A DNA stretch of 10,583 bases from Candidatus Firestoneibacteriota bacterium (GTDB lineage Bacteria; JACRDZ01), in assembly GCA_016212735.1 (NCBI GenBank), contig JACRDZ010000269.1, positions 1 to 10,583 of the forward strand. Reading direction: 5' to 3'. The notes below the pieces were generated by a model. It was not told where the DNA came from. It did no database searches and worked only from the letters and a program-made list of their open reading frames with translations. Positions 5,837 to 10,583 of this stretch are shown piece by piece. The position numbers and the translations under genes are program-made. How positions within the stretch are numbered: the first letter of the stretch is position 1; every line of letters starts with the position of its first letter.

Positions 5837-6823
5837 ATGGAAAAAATAGGTATTACAACAACAATTCCCATAGAAATACTAATAGCAGGTAAAGTTAAAC
5901 CTCTTGACCTTAATAATATATTTATAACTTCTGGTAAATGTTCCAAATATATTGAAGATGCAGAAAGTTTGGGATTTCCCAGAACAACTTGCAGCTGGAT
6001 TAAAGGTATATATAGTGCCTGCCTTAAACTCAAGTTAAATAGAATTATCGCAGTTACACAAGGCGACTGCAGTAATACTCACGCATTAATGGAAACATTG
6101 CAAATGGCAGATGTGAATGTAATTCCTTTTGCTTATCCATATGCAAAAGATAAACAGTTTTTACAGCATGAGATTCAAAAATTACTTGATTTATTTAATG
6201 TTAAAATTGATTATGTGAATGATGTTAAATATTTTATAGATAATAATATAAGGGAAAAACTTCGTCTTATTGATATGGCTACATGGCAGAATAACCTTGT
6301 TAGAGGAGAAGAGAATCATTATTTTCTTGTAAATTCCAGCGATTTTAAAGGTAATATTTATAAGTTCAGAACAGAAATAAATAAATTTCTGAATAATTTA
6401 TCTAAAAGAAAACCAATTAAAAATAAAATACGTATAGGGTATATTGGTGTTCCATCAGTATTTTCGGACTTATATGAGTATATAGAAAATCTCGGAGGAC
6501 ATACTGTTTTTAATGAAATACAGCGCCAGTTCAGCATGCCCTACTCTACTTCTGATATTATTGAGCAGTATTTAGCATATACATATCCATATTCTATTTT
6601 TGAAAGAATAGAAGATATTAATAATGCCGTAGCTGAGAGAAAAATACACGGGATAATTAATTATGTTCAGACTTTCTGTTTTCGTCATATTGAAGATATT
6701 GTTCTGCGACAGAAAATTAATATTCCAATGTTGACTATTGAAGGAGATAAACCAGGTAAGCTTGATGCCAGAACTAAAATACGCATTGAAACTTTTATGC
6801 AGATGCTGAAGCAGAATATATAA
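5837..6823 (+). CDS. single-subunit 2-hydroxyacyl-CoA dehydratase (HgdB/BcrC-like) family protein
   Basis: This 328-residue protein belongs to the family of HgdA/HgdB and benzoyl-CoA reductase subunits, [4Fe-4S] proteins that use a low-potential electron supplied by an ATP-driven activator. It begins EKIGITTTIPIEI and has C35, C52 (TTCSWIKG), C62, C78 (QGDCSNT) and C281 (QTFCFRH). C52, C78 and C281 have the spacing of the three cluster cysteines in dehydratase subunits. Also visible are ENHYFLVNSSDF, IRIGYIGVPSVF and FNEIQRQFSMP. True dehydratases need two different subunits of about 380-480 residues; here one shorter protein stands alone beside one activase. With five cysteines in all it seems short of the six expected to hold a double-cubane cluster, arguing against that subgroup. 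Substrate unknown. TTG at 5831 is an alternative start. Confidence 0.82.
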   Translation: MEKIGITTTIPIEILIAGKVKPLDLNNIFITSGKCSKYIEDAESLGFPRTTCSWIKGIYSACLKLKLNRIIAVTQGDCSNTHALMETLQMADVNVIPFAYPYAKDKQFLQHEIQKLLDLFNVKIDYVNDVKYFIDNNIREKLRLIDMATWQNNLVRGEENHYFLVNSSDFKGNIYKFRTEINKFLNNLSKRKPIKNKIRIGYIGVPSVFSDLYEYIENLGGHTVFNEIQRQFSMPYSTSDIIEQYLAYTYPYSIFERIEDINNAVAERKIHGIINYVQTFCFRHIEDIVLRQKINIPMLTIEGDKPGKLDARTKIRIETFMQMLKQNI

Positions 6824-6835
6824 TTGGAGTAATAT

Positions 6836-7576
6836 ATGAAAATATATGGAATAGACCTTGGAAGCAGAAAAATCAAAATAGCCTGTTATTATAAAAATAA
6901 GTTTATAAAATTTAAAATTCTGGATACAGCTAAATTTTATAAGAAGTTTAATAATATATCCACACAAAATATTTTAAATTATCTTGGAATAAAAAAAGAT
7001 GATAAAATAGTTACTACAGGTTATGGTAGAAATTTATTAAAAAACAGGGGATTAAGCAGTATATCAGAGCTTTTTGCTCATGCACATGGGGCAGAATATC
7101 TTACTAGATTGAATTCTTTTGTTTTATTAGATATTGGAGCACAGGACTGTAAAATAATTCATGTTAAAGATGGAAATATTGCTGATTTTTTAACTAATGA
7201 TAAATGTGCAGCTTCAACAGGAAGATTTCTTGAAAATATGGCTCTTATACTTGATATATCTCTGGAAGAATTATGTAAGCATTATAAAAATCCGTGCGAA
7301 ATTTCTTCTACATGTGCTGTATTTACCGAATCAGAGCTTATTGGCAAAATATCTGAAGGATATAAAATTAATGAATTATGCGCAGGAATCAACTATGCTG
7401 TATATAAGAAAATCATTCCTCTTATAAATCATTTTAAAACCGATAGTATTATTATGGTTGGAGGAGGAGGTTTAAATATTGCTTTGAAAAAAATTATAGA
7501 AAATAATTGTCATATAAAAGTTACTGTCCCGTCTTATCCGCAATTTACCGGCGCAATAGGATGCTGTTTAGTTTGA
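6836..7576 (+). CDS. acyl-CoA dehydratase activase, BadF/BadG/HgdC family ATPase
   Basis: The 246-residue ATPase of the ASKHA fold hydrolyses ATP to push one electron from its [4Fe-4S] cluster to a partner dehydratase or reductase. It shows the first phosphate loop GIDLGS (5-10), TTGYGR (60-65), a second phosphate loop LLDIGAQDCK (97-106), and the adenosine motif VGGGGLN (208-214). Cluster ligands are C124 in NDKCAASTGRFLE and C160 in STCAVFTE; each monomer gives two cysteines to one cluster shared across a homodimer, as in HgdC. Length is close to the family's usual 250-270. It starts with ATG after TTGGAGT, 12 bases after the dehydratase-like gene, whose partner it surely is. BshC follows 16 bases later. 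A quinone or ferredoxin donor is not encoded nearby. Confidence 0.93.
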   Translation: MKIYGIDLGSRKIKIACYYKNKFIKFKILDTAKFYKKFNNISTQNILNYLGIKKDDKIVTTGYGRNLLKNRGLSSISELFAHAHGAEYLTRLNSFVLLDIGAQDCKIIHVKDGNIADFLTNDKCAASTGRFLENMALILDISLEELCKHYKNPCEISSTCAVFTESELIGKISEGYKINELCAGINYAVYKKIIPLINHFKTDSIIMVGGGGLNIALKKIIENNCHIKVTVPSYPQFTGAIGCCLV

Positions 7577-7592
7577 TAAAGGAGATATTCAA

Positions 7593-9233
7593 TTGAAAAT
7601 AATAATCAATAAAGCAGATATGAATATTACATTTAACAAAAAATTCCCATCTGCATATATATCAGATTATAATAAAGTTAAACATTTTTTCCCTGATCCT
7701 CCTTTTGATATTAAAAATATTGAGGAAGTAATAAAAACAAGGCTTAAAGCCATGTACCCAAGACAGGAACTATTTAAATTACTCGAAAATAGAGACAATA
7801 AATATGGAGATAAAACAAGAAGGAATATAAAGCTTCTGCAAAAAGAAAATACATTATGTATTTTAACTGGCCAGCAGCCAGATTTACTTACAGGCCCTTT
7901 ATATATAATTTATAAGGCTTTATCTATAATAAAATTATCAGAAATTCTAACAAATATTTATCCTCAATATAATTTTGTCCCAATATTCTGGGTCTCTTCT
8001 TTTGATCATGATATAGAAGAAATAAATCAATTTACAATACCTGACAAAAATCATATTCCTATTACTTTTTCTTTTGATATACCAAAAAGTAAAACCCCTG
8101 TCTCTCATATTGATATTAACTCTAGAGATATTACTAATTTAAAATCTTTTCTTAAAGAAACTCTTACACCAACAGAATTTACTGATGAGCTATTAGACAA
8201 TATAGAAACAACAGGTATTAATACATTTAATATTAATAAATTTTTTATAACAATTATGCAAAATCTTTTTAATAAATGGGGATTAATTATACTTGATGGA
8301 AGTAATGCAAATTTAAATAAACTTGGAATAGAAATATATGAAAATGAAATTATGCAGCCTGGCAGATTAAATGAAATTGTCAGGAAAAATGATATTTTAC
8401 TTGCTGAAGCAGGATTCCACAGTCAGGTTAAATTAACACCTGGTTCATGCAACTTCTTTGTAGAAAAGAATAATGAACGTAAAAAAGTAATATTTGACAA
8501 AAATAAATTTATTATAGATTCTGAAGAATTTTCATCTTCTATGCTTATCTCTAAATTGCATTCGAATCCTGAGTTATTCTCCCCAAATGTTATATTAAGA
8601 CCTATACTACAAGATTATATACTCCCAACACTAATATATATGGGTGGACCATCAGAAATTTCATATTTCGGACAGTTCATTAATGAAGGTTACAAAATAT
8701 TTAATATAACTTCTCCTATTATATGGCCTCGAGCTAGTGTAACAATAATAGAAAACTCTATTAATGAAATTTCTGATAAATATAAAATCGATTTAAAAAA
8801 TTTCTTAAAAGAAAAAAACAAACCTGCCGATATAACTAAAAATGTTATAAATATTAAATCTGGATATAAAATTGACGATATATTTAATAAATATATTGAT
8901 TTGTTAAATATCGCAGGTAAAGCATTATGTAATGATTTAATAGATATATCACCTGAAATTTTATCATATTTTAATAAAATAAATACAAATTACAATAATG
9001 ATATTAAAAAATTTAAAAATAAATTAATTCAAAATTTAAAATCAAATGAAGAAATTGCTGTTAAACAAATATTGAAATTCTATAATAATTTATTACCTCT
9101 AAATGAGTATCAAGAACGAAAAATTAATATTTTTTATTATATAAACAAATATGGATTACAGATTTTAGATAATATTTATGATTCAATAACAGTTGATAAA
9201 CCTGAGCATAGTATTTTTATTATTTTACCTTGA
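7593..9233 (+). CDS. bshC: bacillithiol biosynthesis cysteine-adding enzyme BshC
   Basis: BshC catalyses the last step of bacillithiol synthesis, joining cysteine to glucosaminyl-malate. The 546-residue length is typical. Family blocks are LTGQQPDLLTGPLYIIYKA (91-109), the nucleotide-site region FWVSSFDHDIEEI (132-144), SPNVILRPILQDYILP (330-345) and GGPSEISYFGQ (351-361), followed by a long lysine- and asparagine-rich helical segment (about 385-510) that forms the coiled-coil dimerisation arm. The usual GQQPG has Asp in place of Gly. The start is TTG behind AAAGGAGAT with good spacing. It is the third gene of the rightward operon. The glycosyltransferase BshA and deacetylase BshB are not in the window, so the rest of the pathway must lie elsewhere. 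Its tie to a dehydratase/activase pair is unusual. Confidence 0.93.
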   Translation: MKIIINKADMNITFNKKFPSAYISDYNKVKHFFPDPPFDIKNIEEVIKTRLKAMYPRQELFKLLENRDNKYGDKTRRNIKLLQKENTLCILTGQQPDLLTGPLYIIYKALSIIKLSEILTNIYPQYNFVPIFWVSSFDHDIEEINQFTIPDKNHIPITFSFDIPKSKTPVSHIDINSRDITNLKSFLKETLTPTEFTDELLDNIETTGINTFNINKFFITIMQNLFNKWGLIILDGSNANLNKLGIEIYENEIMQPGRLNEIVRKNDILLAEAGFHSQVKLTPGSCNFFVEKNNERKKVIFDKNKFIIDSEEFSSSMLISKLHSNPELFSPNVILRPILQDYILPTLIYMGGPSEISYFGQFINEGYKIFNITSPIIWPRASVTIIENSINEISDKYKIDLKNFLKEKNKPADITKNVINIKSGYKIDDIFNKYIDLLNIAGKALCNDLIDISPEILSYFNKINTNYNNDIKKFKNKLIQNLKSNEEIAVKQILKFYNNLLPLNEYQERKINIFYYINKYGLQILDNIYDSITVDKPEHSIFIILP

Positions 9234-9354
9234 CAGATATAAAAATATATGATATTAATTTAAAAAGTAAAAACTGTATTAAAATTCTTTACAAAAATTA
9301 TTAAATCCATTCAAAAATTCAACTTTTTATTATTTTTAAATCTGATTGTTATTT

Positions 9355-9363
9355 AGGAGGTGT
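9355..9363 (+). promoter_or_regulatory. strong ribosome binding site of rpsU
   Basis: AGGAGGTGT, close to a perfect anti-16S match, lies 9 bases before the ATG at 9373. The 139-base gap between bshC and rpsU (9234-9372) otherwise holds only AT-rich DNA. A TTTACA (9288-9293) may be a -35, but no convincing -10 follows, and I see no terminator hairpin after bshC. Confidence 0.6.
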
Positions 9364-9372
9364 AAAGTGTGA

Positions 9373-9570
9373 ATGTTGGCTGTTAAGATAAAAAATGACG
9401 AAAGTTTAGATAGTGCTTTAAAACGTTTTAAAAAGAAATGTGAGAAGTCTGGGATTATGTTTGAAATGCGGAAAAGAGAGTCTTACGAAAAACCAAGTGA
9501 CCGCAAAAAACGTAAAGCTTATGCTGCTCAGAAAGCTAGAGAAAAAGATACAAAAAATCAAGAAACTTAG
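9373..9570 (+). CDS. rpsU: 30S ribosomal protein bS21
   Basis: The 65-residue, highly basic protein matches bS21: [27 protein letters not shown], then [27 protein letters not shown]. The KR-rich helices bind 16S rRNA near the anti-Shine-Dalgarno end and assist initiation. It starts at ATG 9373 behind AGGAGGTGT; a TTG one codon on is possible but less likely. The C-terminal tail is slightly shorter than in many relatives. It leads a rpsU-yqeY-cvpA run seen in various bacteria, and yqeY follows within 20 bases, likely on the same transcript. Confidence 0.95.
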   Translation: MLAVKIKNDESLDSALKRFKKKCEKSGIMFEMRKRESYEKPSDRKKRKAYAAQKAREKDTKNQET

Positions 9571-9589
9571 AATGAGGCTATTTACTATT

Positions 9590-10036
9590 ATGGGTTTAAA
9601 AGAAAAAATATCACTTGATATGAGGTCAGCGTTAAAAAACGGTGAAAAATTGAAAGTTTCAGTATTAAGGATGTCACTTGCTCAGATAAAAAAAGATGAA
9701 ATAGATAAAATGAAAACTTTCAATGATGAAGAAATAATAGGAATATTAACCTCACAGGTAAAGAAATACCAGGAAGCTATATCAATGTTTGAAAAAGGCG
9801 GCAGGGATGACCTTGTTAGAAAAGAAACAGAAGAGCTTAAAATCCTTCAAGGCTACCTGCCTGAACCTCTTAGTGACGATAAAATATTAAATATAATAGA
9901 AGAAACCATAAAAGAAGTTCAAGCTTCCGAATTAAAAGATCTTGGTAAAGTAATGAAAGCTATTATACCAAAAACAAAAGGTCAGGCGGATTCTGCCAAG
10001 ATAAGTGCACTAGTGAAAAACCGCTTAGCAGGTTAG
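9590..10036 (+). CDS. yqeY: GatB/YqeY domain protein
   Basis: The 148-residue protein matches the YqeY family in full: MGLKEKISLDMRSALKNGEK, VLRMSLAQIK, a central charged helix with YQEAISMFEKGGRDDLV, QGYLPEPLSDDKI, and the C-terminal LGKVMKAIIPKTKGQAD, then AKISALVKNRL. This C-terminal helical domain is shared with the GatB and GatE amidotransferase tails that contact tRNA; YqeY's exact job is unproven. The frame is open far upstream into rpsU, but family alignment favours ATG 9590, with GAGG 12 bases before it. ATG 9572, one base after the rpsU stop, is the alternative and would imply coupling. It ends 5 bases before the cvpA-family gene. Confidence 0.92.
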   Translation: MGLKEKISLDMRSALKNGEKLKVSVLRMSLAQIKKDEIDKMKTFNDEEIIGILTSQVKKYQEAISMFEKGGRDDLVRKETEELKILQGYLPEPLSDDKILNIIEETIKEVQASELKDLGKVMKAIIPKTKGQADSAKISALVKNRLAG

Positions 10037-10041
10037 CATAC

Positions 10042-10542
10042 ATGCATTGGTTAGATATACTTATTTTAATTTTTCTTGCCTATAACATCCTCTGTGGAAT
10101 AAAAAATGGCTTTTTTCGGGAAATATTTAATTTAATTGGTATTATAGTTGGTATTTTTTTAGCTTTAAATTATAATGATTTATTCGCAAGAAAATTAACT
10201 TTATTCTTAAAAATTTCATATAAAAATTCTCTTATTTTGAGTTTTCCAATTATCTGGTTAATTAGTTTTTTAATTTTTTTTGTACTTGGAAAACTTTTTC
10301 ATAAATTAACAAAAATTCTTTTAATATCATGGGTTGATCATATTGCTGGAGGCTTTCTAGGAGCAATAAAAGGCTTTATAATAGTAACTCTTTTATTTAT
10401 AAGTTTTCTTAAAATACCTTTTTTGAATTATTTTGAAAAAGAAATACCTAAAACTAAATATTCCTTATGGATAAAAAAAATAATACCGTCGTTTGCTTTA
10501 GAATATCCTTATTTAGATAAATTAAAAAATGTAATTAAATAG
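10042..10542 (+). CDS. CvpA family membrane protein
   Basis: The 166-residue protein has four hydrophobic segments (about 4-20, 29-46, 63-86 and 101-125) and CvpA signatures: WLDILILIFLAYNILCGIKNGFFREIFNLIG at the N-terminus and WVDHIAGGFLGAIKGFIIV before the last helix. CvpA is an inner-membrane protein needed for colicin V production and for envelope stress tolerance in some bacteria; its molecular role is unclear. It begins 5 bases after yqeY with only a weak AGCAGG ribosome site, so translation may be coupled. The C-terminal 35 residues are soluble and basic. Confidence 0.88.
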   Translation: MHWLDILILIFLAYNILCGIKNGFFREIFNLIGIIVGIFLALNYNDLFARKLTLFLKISYKNSLILSFPIIWLISFLIFFVLGKLFHKLTKILLISWVDHIAGGFLGAIKGFIIVTLLFISFLKIPFLNYFEKEIPKTKYSLWIKKIIPSFALEYPYLDKLKNVIK

Positions 10543-10557
10543 TAAAAGGAGAAAAAA

Positions 10558-10583
10558 GTGAAGCTGAAAGACTTATATAAAAC
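10558..10583 (+). CDS. start of a gene cut by the window edge
   Basis: A GTG at 10558 follows AAGGAG (10546-10551) by six bases, an ideal ribosome site, 15 bases after the CvpA gene. The first residues would be (V/M)KLKDLYK. Too little is present to name the product. In many bacteria the gene after cvpA is mutS2, but these residues do not resemble the usual MutS2 start. Confidence 0.55.

Noticed and set aside
6572..6967. Minus-strand open frames opposite the dehydratase and activase genes
   Set aside because: They are antisense to two well-supported genes and resemble nothing; AT-rich DNA makes such frames common.
9234..9260. Possible terminator after bshC
   Set aside because: Only short A-T pairings are present, with no stable stem and no T-tract in the right place.
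9440..9589. Longer N-terminus for the YqeY protein
   Set aside because: The extension overlaps rpsU out of frame and has no counterpart in the family, which starts at M-x-L-K-E.

Overview
The window is chromosomal DNA from an AT-rich bacterium. A bS21 ribosomal protein gene, a YqeY gene and a CvpA gene mark it as bacterial, and TGA is used only as a stop. The content suggests an anaerobe: there is an oxygen-sensitive type of 2-hydroxyacyl-CoA dehydratase with its ATP-driven activator, a radical SAM/SPASM enzyme, and a bacillithiol biosynthesis gene (bshC). No single protein pins the phylum. Very high A+T, bacillithiol and the dehydratase/activase pair fit several uncultivated lineages or Firmicutes-like bacteria, and I do not go further.

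Layout. Bases 1-562 hold no intact gene. A GC-rich 95-base inverted repeat opens the window. An AT-rich stretch follows, and then two decayed coding remnants on the minus strand: a short piece of a group II intron-type reverse transcriptase and the frameshifted tail of an unidentified protein. From 5728 down to 563 six genes run leftward, close together: radical SAM/SPASM protein, family 2 glycosyltransferase, FAD-dependent oxidoreductase, purA, and a DUF4258/YgiT zinc-finger toxin-antitoxin-like pair with an ATGA overlap. The first three look like a surface-glycan or lipid-linked-sugar modification set. purA and the TA pair lie downstream of them in the same direction, and purA appears to have its own promoter, whose -35 box lies inside the last codons of the oxidoreductase gene.

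A divergent intergenic region (5729-5836) separates the leftward operon from a rightward one. It carries a near-consensus promoter for the leftward operon and an extended -10 promoter for the rightward one. The latter sits so close to the start codon that the message should be nearly leaderless. The rightward operon encodes a short single-subunit HgdB-like dehydratase, its BadF/HgdC-type activase and BshC, with gaps of 12 and 16 bases. A 139-base gap then precedes a housekeeping run: rpsU, yqeY, a cvpA-family gene, and the first codons of a gene cut by the window edge.

The least ordinary parts are the single-subunit dehydratase/activase system tied to bshC with a leaderless-type promoter, the hairpin that spans the glycosyltransferase stop codon, and the decayed RT/GC-rich repeat region at the left edge. 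I see no CRISPR array, tRNA, rRNA or intact mobile element.
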